Source: Patescibacteria group bacterium (lineage in GTDB: Bacteria; Patescibacteriota; Gracilibacteria; UBA1369; 2-02-FULL-48-14). From it: 64,000 nt of DNA. A model generated the notes under the pieces. The model searched no databases. It was given only the letters and a program-made list of their open reading frames with translations, and was not told the DNA's origin. Positions 53,026 through 60,553 of the stretch are shown in pieces (within the stretch, counting starts at the first letter, position 1; every line of letters starts with the position of its first letter). The stretch is taken from the NCBI GenBank assembly GCA_018816805.1, contig JAHIVE010000035.1, forward strand, positions 62,001 to 126,000. Direction: 5' to 3'. A program made the translations under genes and the position numbers.

Positions 53026-55438
53026 TGCCGCGGACCGCGCCGCCAAGTTTTTCTAAGGTTTCCCATGCGGCTCTTTGCGCTTCAACTAGGTCGCTATTCT
53101 CGAGGGTACGATCATCTGCCTGCAATGTCAATCTGAAGGCCAGGCTCTTTTTGCCTTTTTCAATCTTGTCGCCTTCGTAAGAGTCAAAGAGTTTGATTTT
53201 CTTGAGGTAGTCGGGAAGGGCTCTTTTTAGAGCTTTTTCAAGCTCGCCAACCGTTACTTTTTTGTCTAGGAGGACCGAAACGTCAAATTCGATTGACGGA
53301 TATACGGATTGGACTTCATATTTTTTTCCTACTTGTCTGGCCTTGCTCATAGATGAGAAATTGACCTCAAAGCATGCAACGCGGCCGTCAAAATCCTCTT
53401 CTTCTGTCAGGGCTGGATGCAGAGTGAAAAGCGACCCAATGTTTTTACCGCGAAGTACGACTGAGGCGGTTTGGAATGGGTGCATGTAGGGAGCGGGGCT
53501 TTCGTTTTTTTGGATTTGTGCGCCTTCAATGTTGAAAACTTCAAAATATTTTTCAAGAATTCCTTTTATGAATGTGAAGGGATTTTTTTCAGTTTTGGGG
53601 AGGAGAAGCGCTGCGGCAAGCATTTTGTTTTCTTCAGGCATAAAGCGGCCCTTCCTAATATAAACGCGACCAAGTTCAAAGAGATGGGGCATGTCTTCAT
53701 ATTTTGCGGCTTCACGGAGAGAACGGACTAAGTTTGGAATTAGGCTTGTTCGCAAAAGGCTTTGCTCTTCCGAAAGGTAATTTTTGAGGTGCAAATGTTC
53801 GTTTGGGTTTAAGCCATAGTCTTTGACGGTTTGCTTGGAGTAAAAAGAGTAATTGTAGACTTCCGTGAGACCAAGTGCGTATGCCAAAATTGCGCGAGTG
53901 TCGTGCTTGTGACGGCGCTCAAAATTTGGTTTGGGGACAAAAGCAGGGAGGGCCGGAACGATTGCCGGAATTTTTTCATAACCGTACATTCTTGCGATTT
54001 CTTCAACAATGTCGTCTTCAATGTCCACATCTTTGGTGGCGCGCCAGGAAGGTACTTTTACCACAAAAGTTTGGGCGTTTTCTTTGAGTTTTCCTTGAAC
54101 TTCAAAACCGAGCTGCTCCAAATAATTGCCCATTTCTGCCGGCGGGACTTCCACGCCAATTTTTGTTTGCACGCGCTTGACATCTACCGGGACAAGAGGT
54201 TCGGAAGTGTCAAAATTTGCAATGTCCGCTATTGGGCCGGCTACGCGGGCTTCCGGGCAAAGCTCTAATATTAATTTGGTTGCTAGTTTGATTGCAATTT
54301 CACACTGGAGAGGGTCCAGGCTTTTTTCAAAGCGTTGGACTGAGTCTGTGCGCAGTCCCAGGCGAACCGAAGTTTGGCGGACGGAAACAGGGTCAAAGTT
54401 AGCTGATTCAATTAGAATGTCTACTGTCTTTTCGTCTATTCCGCTGTTTTCACCACCCATTACGCCGGCAACGGCAAGCGGTTTTTTCTTGTCCGCTATG
54501 AGCAGCATGTTTTCATCCAGGATTTTGGTTTCGCCGTCCAGGGTTACTATTTTCTCGTTCTTTTTTGCCGTGCGGACCACTATGCCACCTGAGATTTGTT
54601 TGAGGTCAAAAGCGTGCAAAGGTTGGCCGATTTCTTCCATGACGTAATTTGTGACGTCCACAATGTTGTTTATGACGCTGTGACCGGTCGCTCGGAGGCG
54701 TTTTGCAAGCCATTCAGGCGAGTCTCCAATGCGAACACCTTTGATGATTACGCCCATGTAACGAGGGCAAAGTTCAGAGTCTTTTACTGTGATTGCCGGC
54801 GACTCGCCGTTTTGGGGGATTTTGGGATTTGGGTGTTTATCCGTGAACTTGCTGCCGGTAATGGCGGCAATTTCTCGCGCTATTCCGCGGTGGCCCCAGA
54901 GGTCAGGGCGGTGGGTCAGGGCTTTATTGTCGAATTCAATTATGGTGTCATTCGCGTTTAGGGCTTTTGCTAGGCTAGTGCCGGGTTTTGTTTTTAAATG
55001 GGAAAGGTCCAGGATTTCTCTTTCATCTTCTGCGGCGGGGAGGCCGATTTCTTCAGCGGTACAGATCATCCCGTGGCTTTCTTGGCCGCGAACGCGTGCA
55101 ATTTTCATCTCCACGATTTCTTGGCCGTGCCATTTTACAATTGCGCCGGGAAGCGCTACAGGAACGAGAATGTCTTCTTTAAGATTTGAACCGCCGCAGA
55201 CAATTTGGACTTCTTTTTTGTCGCCAATGTCCACAATTGTGAGGCGGAGGAGGTCTGCGTCCGGGTGTTTTTTGAGTTTTGTAATGCGGCCGACTACCAT
55301 TTTTTCAAATGCTTTTTGCTGGTCTTCAATTCCTTCGACTTCCGCGGAGCGGATTGTTATTAGGTTCGCAAATTCGCCCAGGTTTAGTTTTTTGGGAAGG
55401 TCAACGTACTCACGGAGCCAATCAAGAGAGATATACAT
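53009..55438 (-). CDS. pheT: Phenylalanyl-tRNA synthetase beta subunit
   Basis: An 809-residue subunit. An N-terminal tRNA-binding OB fold (VGRITKLKKHPDADLLRLTI) is followed by the B3/B4 editing domain, the B5 domain, the catalytic-like core and the C-terminal anticodon-binding FDX-ACB domain. It forms the alpha2-beta2 PheRS with PheS. Its ATG shares one base with the pheS stop (TAATG), ensuring coupled translation. Confidence 0.97.
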   Translation of the reverse strand: MYISLDWLREYVDLPKKLNLGEFANLITIRSAEVEGIEDQQKAFEKMVVGRITKLKKHPDADLLRLTIVDIGDKKEVQIVCGGSNLKEDILVPVALPGAIVKWHGQEIVEMKIARVRGQESHGMICTAEEIGLPAAEDEREILDLSHLKTKPGTSLAKALNANDTIIEFDNKALTHRPDLWGHRGIAREIAAITGSKFTDKHPNPKIPQNGESPAITVKDSELCPRYMGVIIKGVRIGDSPEWLAKRLRATGHSVINNIVDVTNYVMEEIGQPLHAFDLKQISGGIVVRTAKKNEKIVTLDGETKILDENMLLIADKKKPLAVAGVMGGENSGIDEKTVDILIESANFDPVSVRQTSVRLGLRTDSVQRFEKSLDPLQCEIAIKLATKLILELCPEARVAGPIADIANFDTSEPLVPVDVKRVQTKIGVEVPPAEMGNYLEQLGFEVQGKLKENAQTFVVKVPSWRATKDVDIEDDIVEEIARMYGYEKIPAIVPALPAFVPKPNFERRHKHDTRAILAYALGLTEVYNYSFYSKQTVKDYGLNPNEHLHLKNYLSEEQSLLRTSLIPNLVRSLREAAKYEDMPHLFELGRVYIRKGRFMPEENKMLAAALLLPKTEKNPFTFIKGILEKYFEVFNIEGAQIQKNESPAPYMHPFQTASVVLRGKNIGSLFTLHPALTEEEDFDGRVACFEVNFSSMSKARQVGKKYEVQSVYPSIEFDVSVLLDKKVTVGELEKALKRALPDYLKKIKLFDSYEGDKIEKGKKSLAFRLTLQADDRTLENSDLVEAQRAAWETLEKLGGAVRGRHEQK

Positions 55439-56478
55439 TAGAATTGGTTTAGGAAGCGGACGTCACCGCCAAAATTGAGGCGAATGTCCGGAATGCGGTG
55501 ACGCATCATCACAAGGCGGGTTAGGCCAAAGCCGAATGCCCAGCCTTGATATTTTTCAGGGTTGATGCCGCCGGCTTTTAGAACAAACGGGTGCACCATT
55601 CCGGCGCCCATGAATTCGATCCAACCGGTAAATTTGCAGGTTTTGCAGCCTTTTTGTTCGCAAAGAAGACAGCCAAAATCCAGCTCCAGACCGGGTTCCA
55701 CAAACGGGAAGTAGCCGGGGCGGAAACGGACGTGAACTTCTTTTTGAAAGAGGCGGGTCAGGAATTCTTCCATGACGCCTTTTAAGTGCGCGAGTGAGAT
55801 GTCTTCATCAACCAAAAGGCCTTCCACTTGGTAAAAAGTTGAGTCGTGAGAGGCGTCTGTTGCCTCATAACGGAAAACGCGACCGGGTACAATAATGCGG
55901 AGCGGTGCGCCTTCAGCCTGCATTGTTCGCACTTGAACGGGTGAGGTGTGAGTGCGAAGAACAAGGCGGCCGAAGTCTTTGTCCGGATTTTCATCCACAA
56001 AAAAAGTGTCCTGCATGTCACGCGCGGGGTGAGAAGCGGGAATGTTTAGGCCTTCAAAATTGAAATATTCACTTTCGACTTCCGGTCCGTCTTTAATTTC
56101 AAAGCCCATGCTGGAGAAAATTTCTTCAACTTCTTGTTGGACTTGGGAGAGCGGATGAATGTGGCCGCGGTGGCCGTCTACTCCTGGGGCGGTGATGTCT
56201 ACCCATTCTTCTTCAAGCTGGGATTCCATTTCTGCTCGTTTCAGTTCTGATTGTTTTTGCTCAAATTCGGTAAGAAGGGCGACTTTGGCGCTGTTGATGG
56301 CCTGGCCCATTTTTGGCCTTTCCGCGCTGCTGAGTTTGGCAAGTTCGTTCATAAGGCCGGCAAGCTCCCCCTTGCGACTGAAGTAGAGGTTGTGAACCTC
56401 CTGAAGTTCAGACAGGGTTTTTGCTGCGGCGATTGCGATTTTCACTTTCGCTTCCAGTTCTTTGAGTTTTTCTTCCAT
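55438..56478 (-). CDS. pheS: Phenylalanyl-tRNA synthetase alpha subunit
   Basis: A 346-residue catalytic subunit. An N-terminal coiled coil is followed by the class II core: HIHPLSQVQQEVEEIFSSMG (motif 1), the F-R-x-E-type motif 2 (FRYEATDASHDSTF) and motif 3 (GWAFGFGLTRLVM). It charges tRNA-Phe. It heads the pheST-PBP1A group; the promoter is TTTTCT-17-TATAAT. No T-box or attenuator is seen in the 40-nt leader. Confidence 0.97.
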   Translation of the reverse strand: MEEKLKELEAKVKIAIAAAKTLSELQEVHNLYFSRKGELAGLMNELAKLSSAERPKMGQAINSAKVALLTEFEQKQSELKRAEMESQLEEEWVDITAPGVDGHRGHIHPLSQVQQEVEEIFSSMGFEIKDGPEVESEYFNFEGLNIPASHPARDMQDTFFVDENPDKDFGRLVLRTHTSPVQVRTMQAEGAPLRIIVPGRVFRYEATDASHDSTFYQVEGLLVDEDISLAHLKGVMEEFLTRLFQKEVHVRFRPGYFPFVEPGLELDFGCLLCEQKGCKTCKFTGWIEFMGAGMVHPFVLKAGGINPEKYQGWAFGFGLTRLVMMRHRIPDIRLNFGGDVRFLNQF

Positions 56479-56519
56479 GAGTTTGATTGTGGTAGTTTCC
56501 GATCGTGAGTGTTGGCGGC

Positions 56520-56548
56520 ATTATATCAGAGGGGCATGAGAAAGAAAA
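56520..56548 (-). promoter_or_regulatory. Promoter of pheST
   Basis: Minus strand TTTTCT (56548-56543), 17-bp spacer, TATAAT (56525-56520). Confidence 0.6.
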
Positions 56549-56549
56549 C

Positions 56550-56578
56550 TTGACGTTGCAAGTGGTTGAGTTTATAAT
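56550..56578 (+). promoter_or_regulatory. Promoter of gene 56601
   Basis: TTGACG (56550-56555), 17-bp spacer, TATAAT (56573-56578). Back to back with the pheST promoter. Confidence 0.8.
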
Positions 56579-56600
56579 AGCGTGATGTAAAAAGTTTATT

Positions 56601-57278
56601 ATGTCTGTTGAGAAAACCAGTAATGACGAGGGGGCTGTTGAAATTGCAGAGGAAATTAATTTTCTTCAGATGGAAGGTGAGGAAAGAAAAACTTTTGAGG
56701 CTTTAATTGAGGAGAAGGGTCTTCGGACTGTGTTTTTTGGAGCTATGCCGGAATATGCGGCAGCTTTTAAAAGGGTGTTTGAGCTTAATCATAGTGCTGC
56801 TGAAACTGACAGGACTATGAAATTATTGGCAAAAATTGGAAAGTATTGTCAGGAGATGGGGATTCGTTATGAGGACAAATTAACTTTTAGGTGTGTGCTG
56901 GCAGAAGATGAATTTCAGGTCCCAAAAATATTAAATGATTCGCTTGAATGGGGAGGGAAGAAGCCCGGGTCAGATGAAATTGGAGTTTGTGTTGATGGTG
57001 GACCTAAAATTAATGATTATTTACTGCATTATCATGGACATAGGGATCATCCTCTTGTGCTTTTTGTTTATGATATGGCTAAATTGCAGCGTTTGACGAA
57101 GGAGGAGAGGGAGGCGGATAGCAATTTTGCTGCCGGCTATGGTGTTAAGCCAAGAGAGGGATACACTTTAAGTGATACAATTAAGGGTCGGATTGTTTTG
57201 GGAACGGAAAAGAAAGGGGATTTTCTTTTGTTGAAACTTCCTTCGTTTAAAATTGAGATACCTAAGGACGAAGATTGA
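56601..57278 (+). CDS. Hypothetical protein
   Basis: A 225-residue soluble protein, not recognised. It has a helical N-terminal third and a mixed C-terminal part (LLHYHGHRDHPLVLFVYDM) with a cluster of His residues that could bind a metal. It has a good promoter. It is followed by a small overlapping or adjacent gene and then the sigma-like gene. Confidence 0.65.
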   Translation: MSVEKTSNDEGAVEIAEEINFLQMEGEERKTFEALIEEKGLRTVFFGAMPEYAAAFKRVFELNHSAAETDRTMKLLAKIGKYCQEMGIRYEDKLTFRCVLAEDEFQVPKILNDSLEWGGKKPGSDEIGVCVDGGPKINDYLLHYHGHRDHPLVLFVYDMAKLQRLTKEEREADSNFAAGYGVKPREGYTLSDTIKGRIVLGTEKKGDFLLLKLPSFKIEIPKDED

Positions 57279-57294
57279 GTTCGAGAAAGAAAAC

Positions 57295-57323
57295 TTGACA
57301 GATGCTCAAAAGAAGTTTACGAA
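57295..57323 (+). promoter_or_regulatory. Promoter of gene 57331, leaderless
   Basis: TTGACA (57295-57300), 17-bp spacer, TACGAA (57318-57323), then 7 nt to the TTG at 57331. Confidence 0.55.
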
Positions 57324-57330
57324 TCTAGAC

Positions 57331-57636
57331 TTGGTTTTTGTAATAAGGAGTTTGAAAAATAATATTGATATATTTAATCCGATCTCTCAATTGGCTATCA
57401 GGCCAATGCTTTGGGCTGTAGATGCAAGTCGGAATCCTATAAGAGGAGGTATTGCTGCGGCTTTAGCGAGCGGAGCGGCTCATTATGCATTGATTGAATT
57501 AGCAAATCAGATAATTGGAAGTAACGGTACGGTCGATTTAAGCTTTAGTGAATTGCCAATTGGGGTTCATGCGGCAGTTACGGCGAATATGATTGCCAAC
57601 TATGGGATTGGCATAGACAAGAGCTTAAACAAGTGA
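57331..57636 (+). CDS. Small hypothetical protein, TTG start
   Basis: About 101 residues with two moderately hydrophobic stretches (RGGIAAALASGAAHYALIEL and the part after VHAAVTAN), possibly membrane-associated. The start is set by the promoter; a longer form from 57253 would overlap the preceding gene. Not recognised. Confidence 0.5.
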   Translation: MVFVIRSLKNNIDIFNPISQLAIRPMLWAVDASRNPIRGGIAAALASGAAHYALIELANQIIGSNGTVDLSFSELPIGVHAAVTANMIANYGIGIDKSLNK

Positions 57637-57638
57637 AA

Positions 57639-57666
57639 TTGACATCCAATAAAAAAACTGTATGGT
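57639..57666 (+). promoter_or_regulatory. Promoter of the sigma-like gene 57701
   Basis: TTGACA (57639-57644), 16-bp spacer, TATGGT (57661-57666). Leader about 28 nt. Confidence 0.65.
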
Positions 57667-57700
57667 TGTGCCGAAAATTTTATCATTTAATTGATTTAAC

Positions 57701-58582
57701 ATGGAATACAACACAAGAATTGAGGATTTCTTTCGCGAGGGTGGAGAGTTTGGAGGGCCTGGCGCGGAAGACCGAACCATAAATAATTTGAAGGGGATAA
57801 AGATTACAGAAAATATTGATGAAAAGCTTTCTCCATATGTTCAGCTGGCGGCAGCTTTAGTTGATCAATGTGACCTTTCTGAAGAAGACAGACAAGATTT
57901 GATGCAAGATGTTATGGAATTTATTTTGGGAGAAGCGGCAAATGGGCGAGAGGTAAGTGAAGTAGCGGTTAGGGATTATATAAATGATAGAGTTTTAAAT
58001 AGAGAAGAGGCGGATATGGACGGAATGGATGATGAGATGCTAGCTTTCAGTGAAGAGGATTTGTTTCATGCCGTTGTGGCAGCAAGATTGGCTGTGGAGG
58101 ATCTTATGAGAAGATGTATGCTGACTCCAAGGCAAGCTGAGACTTTTCAAATAAAACATGGCCTTAAAGATGGAATTGCAAGGTCGAACAGGGACGTTGC
58201 TGAAGAGATGGGCATTGCGCCTTCTGTGGTGAGCGATCACTACAAACGCGCTTTGGGAGTAATTCAAAAAAGTGTAGGTGGACAGGAGAAGCCTAAAGGT
58301 CACTTTGAACAATTAGCTTTGAATTTGTTAACACAGATTGAAGAAGGACTAATTGCTTATGGAGAAACGGTTGATGTGGTGACCGCTGTTAGAGAAAGTG
58401 GTCGGCCTGATGTTAAATGTTTTGAGAGTGAATTTATGGCAGACGTGAATTCCATTTATGCTGCTTTGGCTCATAGGATGAGTATTTTGGGTGAACTTTT
58501 GGATAAAAGGCCTGCTCTTAGAGAGGAGTTTTTGGGAAGGTTGCAGAAAGCGAAGGATTTTGTGAATTCAGTTGAGATTTAA
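57701..58582 (+). CDS. Sigma-factor-like protein (region 4 HTH)
   Basis: A 293-residue protein. Residues 141-190 (LTPRQAETFQIKHGL ... SNRDVAEEMGIAPSVVSDHY) form a sigma-70 region 4-type HTH. The N-terminal half (about 40-100, LSEEDRQDLMQDVMEFILGE) resembles a degraded region 2. The last 90 residues are a helical domain with a shared pattern (CFESEF ... AHRMSILGELLDKR) also seen in the second sigma-like protein at 59056. It may be an alternative sigma factor or a regulator derived from one. A strong terminator follows. Confidence 0.7.
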   Translation: MEYNTRIEDFFREGGEFGGPGAEDRTINNLKGIKITENIDEKLSPYVQLAAALVDQCDLSEEDRQDLMQDVMEFILGEAANGREVSEVAVRDYINDRVLNREEADMDGMDDEMLAFSEEDLFHAVVAARLAVEDLMRRCMLTPRQAETFQIKHGLKDGIARSNRDVAEEMGIAPSVVSDHYKRALGVIQKSVGGQEKPKGHFEQLALNLLTQIEEGLIAYGETVDVVTAVRESGRPDVKCFESEFMADVNSIYAALAHRMSILGELLDKRPALREEFLGRLQKAKDFVNSVEI

Positions 58583-58588
58583 CAAAGG

Positions 58589-58612
58589 CCCCTCGCGATG
58601 AGGGGTTTTTTT
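58589..58612 (+). terminator. Rho-independent terminator after the sigma-like gene
   Basis: CCCCTC-GCGAT-GAGGGG (58589-58605) and a run of seven T. Confidence 0.9.
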
Positions 58613-58896
58613 ATTCTTCAATTGCGTGTATTTGAAAGCCGATTGCTCTTATTATTGATTCCAGGATTCTTTCTGAAAAATCTGCACCAAAACGGGTTGA
58701 TTCGTTTGGTTCGAAAGCGTTAATTCCAATTTTTGCGCAGTCCGAATGAGGAGAAAGGCTCGTCAGCGGGGATTGTATGAATGAAGGTGCCGTTTAATGA
58801 GTTTCCGTCTGGGGTCAGCTTTATTTGCAGGTGTATGGTTGAAACAAAAGAATCTTCAAATACAATGCTGCAATTGTGGTGGCATAATTGCAAATT
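58611..58896 (-). pseudogene. Frameshifted gene remnant
   Basis: Between the two sigma-like genes the minus strand reads FEDSFVSTIHLQIKLTPDGN and onward to FSSFGLRK in one frame (58896-58720), then continues in another as KIGINAFEPNESTRFGADFS to IHAIEE and TAA (58613-58611). One frameshift in a short A-run near 58729-58733 joins them. There is no start codon with a promoter. Family unknown. The rest of the gap (58897-59005) shows nothing further. Confidence 0.65.
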
Positions 58897-59005
58897 TTAG
58901 CGGTTCGTTTCCCATACCTTGAGTTAGCAGACAAGGGGCAACTATGCACTAAAATAAAAAATCGGCAAGGGGGGGTAAATGGTTGACTTGTGCATGGGAT
59001 GGGGT

Positions 59006-59034
59006 TTGACAGAAATGGCAAAATGGCATATAGT
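59006..59034 (+). promoter_or_regulatory. Promoter of the second sigma-like gene
   Basis: TTGACA (59006-59011), 17-bp spacer, TATAGT (59029-59034). Leader about 15 nt. Confidence 0.85.
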
Positions 59035-59055
59035 GACCGCCATTAAATTTTTTTT

Positions 59056-59883
59056 ATGAAAAAAGGAATAGCTGAAGGCTTTGAAACCTATGGAGAGAGG
59101 AAAAGGCTTATAAAGAAGGTAGTTGAGTCTGCTGATTTTAATTCGAATGATTCCCGTGAATTGTTTGAAGGAATGTTGCCAATTATTAGAAAAGTGGCTG
59201 AATCTTTGGCAAGAAGACCAGAAGATGTTGATGATTTGGTTCAAGCTGGAGCAGAGTATGTTCTTAAACTTTTAAATGACAGACAAACGAAACCGATTCC
59301 ATATGCAAAGAGTCAGATTAAATTTTATATGAGAAAGCAATTAGAAAATTTAGTTGGTGAAATTTTAGTTGATGTGCCTGAGGGTTTAATTGAAATGGAG
59401 GTGCCAAGTACAGAGGATGAATGTATTAAGCGTGAGTTGTTCGGGCAGCTTGCCAAGGCAATGGGAGTTGAATTTGATGAATTGGAGGAGATTGAAGAGC
59501 CTTATGATTGGAAGATGATTCATAAAGCTAGGAACAGATTTTCACAGATTATATTCGGTAGAAAATTAGATGATGATGAGGAGGAGGAGAAAAAAGAAGA
59601 AGAAGAAGGGCTTATGAATGAGGAGGAGGCGAAGTGGTTTGAATTTATGAGTAAGTTGCGCGAGGCACGTCAAATTTTTAATTCTGCTCTTGAAATTGAT
59701 AAGGAATATAGAAAAAGAGATTTTGAAACTCATGAGATTTTTTCGATGATGCAATATAGGTTGGATTTGGCGAAAAGGTTGGCTGAACTTGGAGAGCTTT
59801 TAAATGCAAATCTTCGAAGTAATGCAAAGGAAGCTTTGGAAACATTTTTACGGGATGTTGAGAATGATCTAGCGGATATTTAG
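59056..59883 (+). CDS. Sigma-factor-like protein (region 2 only)
   Basis: A 275-residue protein. Residues 40-100 (LPIIRKVAESLARRPEDVDD then LVQAGAEYVLKLL and YAKSQIKFYMRKQLENLV) are a sigma-70 region 2-like segment, including the DDLVQ motif that binds RNA polymerase. No region 4 HTH is present. An acidic stretch (DDDEEEEKKEEEE) separates it from a C-terminal helical domain shared with the other sigma-like protein. A clear terminator follows. Confidence 0.7.
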   Translation: MKKGIAEGFETYGERKRLIKKVVESADFNSNDSRELFEGMLPIIRKVAESLARRPEDVDDLVQAGAEYVLKLLNDRQTKPIPYAKSQIKFYMRKQLENLVGEILVDVPEGLIEMEVPSTEDECIKRELFGQLAKAMGVEFDELEEIEEPYDWKMIHKARNRFSQIIFGRKLDDDEEEEKKEEEEGLMNEEEAKWFEFMSKLREARQIFNSALEIDKEYRKRDFETHEIFSMMQYRLDLAKRLAELGELLNANLRSNAKEALETFLRDVENDLADI

Positions 59884-59892
59884 TTTAAAAAA

Positions 59893-59922
59893 GCCCCTCT
59901 TAATAAAAAGAGGAGCTTTTTA
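59893..59922 (+). terminator. Rho-independent terminator after gene 59056
   Basis: GCCCCTCTT and AAGAGGAGC form the stem (one bulged A), loop AATAAA, followed by TTTTTAT. Confidence 0.8.
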
Positions 59923-59966
59923 TGTTTATTGTGTTGCGCTCGCGTTCGCTCGCGCCTTTTTTTGTG

Positions 59967-59987
59967 CACACTCGCTATGCTTGTGTG
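59967..59987. repeat. ACACTC/GTGTG hairpin element, copy C
   Basis: CACAC (59967-59971) and GTGTG (59983-59987), just downstream of HU on the minus strand. A further hairpin GTCACA/TGTGAC with inner GCC-TTC-GGC lies at about 59992-60021 beside the HU stop. Confidence 0.45.
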
Positions 59988-60023
59988 TGAGGTCACATGA
60001 TCGCCTTCGGCTTCCTGTGACTG

Positions 60024-60299
60024 TTATCTAACTGCATCTTTTAGAGTCTTTCCGGCTTTGAAAGCTGGGAGAACCATTGCAGGGATCTTGATTTTTTGGC
60101 TTGGGTTGCGAGGGTTAACTCCTGTTCGAGCTGCTCTCTTTGAAGTTCGGAATGTTCCGAATCCTGTAATTGTGACGTTCTTACCTTTCTTCAATGAAGT
60201 GGTGATGGCGTCGAGAATAGCATCAACAGCTTCTCCGGCAGCTTTTTTTGTAATACCTGCGCTGTCAGCAGCGATGTTAATTAAATCACCTTTTGTCAT
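60024..60299 (-). CDS. hup: DNA-binding protein HU
   Basis: A 91-residue HU/IHF protein. It starts MTKGDLINIAADSAGITKKA and has the DNA-binding arm GFGTFRTSKRAARTGVNPRN, both typical of HU. It compacts the chromosome and bends DNA. Promoter TTGTTA-16-TATAAT on the minus strand. Confidence 0.97.
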   Translation of the reverse strand: MTKGDLINIAADSAGITKKAAGEAVDAILDAITTSLKKGKNVTITGFGTFRTSKRAARTGVNPRNPSQKIKIPAMVLPAFKAGKTLKDAVR

Positions 60300-60330
60300 G
60301 TGATCATGGGGTTAGAAATATACGCGTCTT

Positions 60331-60358
60331 ATTATAGGGCGGGCGGCGTAACTAACAA
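60331..60358 (-). promoter_or_regulatory. Promoter of hup
   Basis: Minus strand TTGTTA (60358-60353), 16-bp spacer, TATAAT (60336-60331). Confidence 0.75.
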
Positions 60359-60496
60359 GAAAATTTGCGGTGAAATGCACTAAATCCGCTTGCCAGAGGG
60401 TGGTAAAACTGCTGCTGTTAGTGGCTGGTGGAGTCTGCCCGGGCAGAGATTTTGGGGTGAATTTTGGCTCAAGAAAGCCATTTGCAAATTTGAAAT

Positions 60497-60526
60497 TTGA
60501 CAAGTTGGCCCGGAGGTCTCTATCGT
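60497..60526 (+). promoter_or_regulatory. Promoter of topA
   Basis: TTGACA (60497-60502), 18-bp spacer, TATCGT (60521-60526). Leader about 20 nt. Confidence 0.65.
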
Positions 60527-60553
60527 GGGACGCGTTTTTAATTCGCAAAAAAA

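Noticed and set aside
53066..53066. Longer PBP1A start (Met 31 codons upstream)
   Set aside because: It would overlap pheT by 58 bp, and the extra residues are only a basic stretch.
56478..56525. T-box or Phe attenuator ahead of pheST
   Set aside because: The leader is only about 40 nt and contains no Phe codon run or T-box motif.
58821..59021. 66-residue minus-strand ORF
   Set aside because: It is an out-of-frame reading across the remnant at 58611-58896 and the promoter of the next gene.
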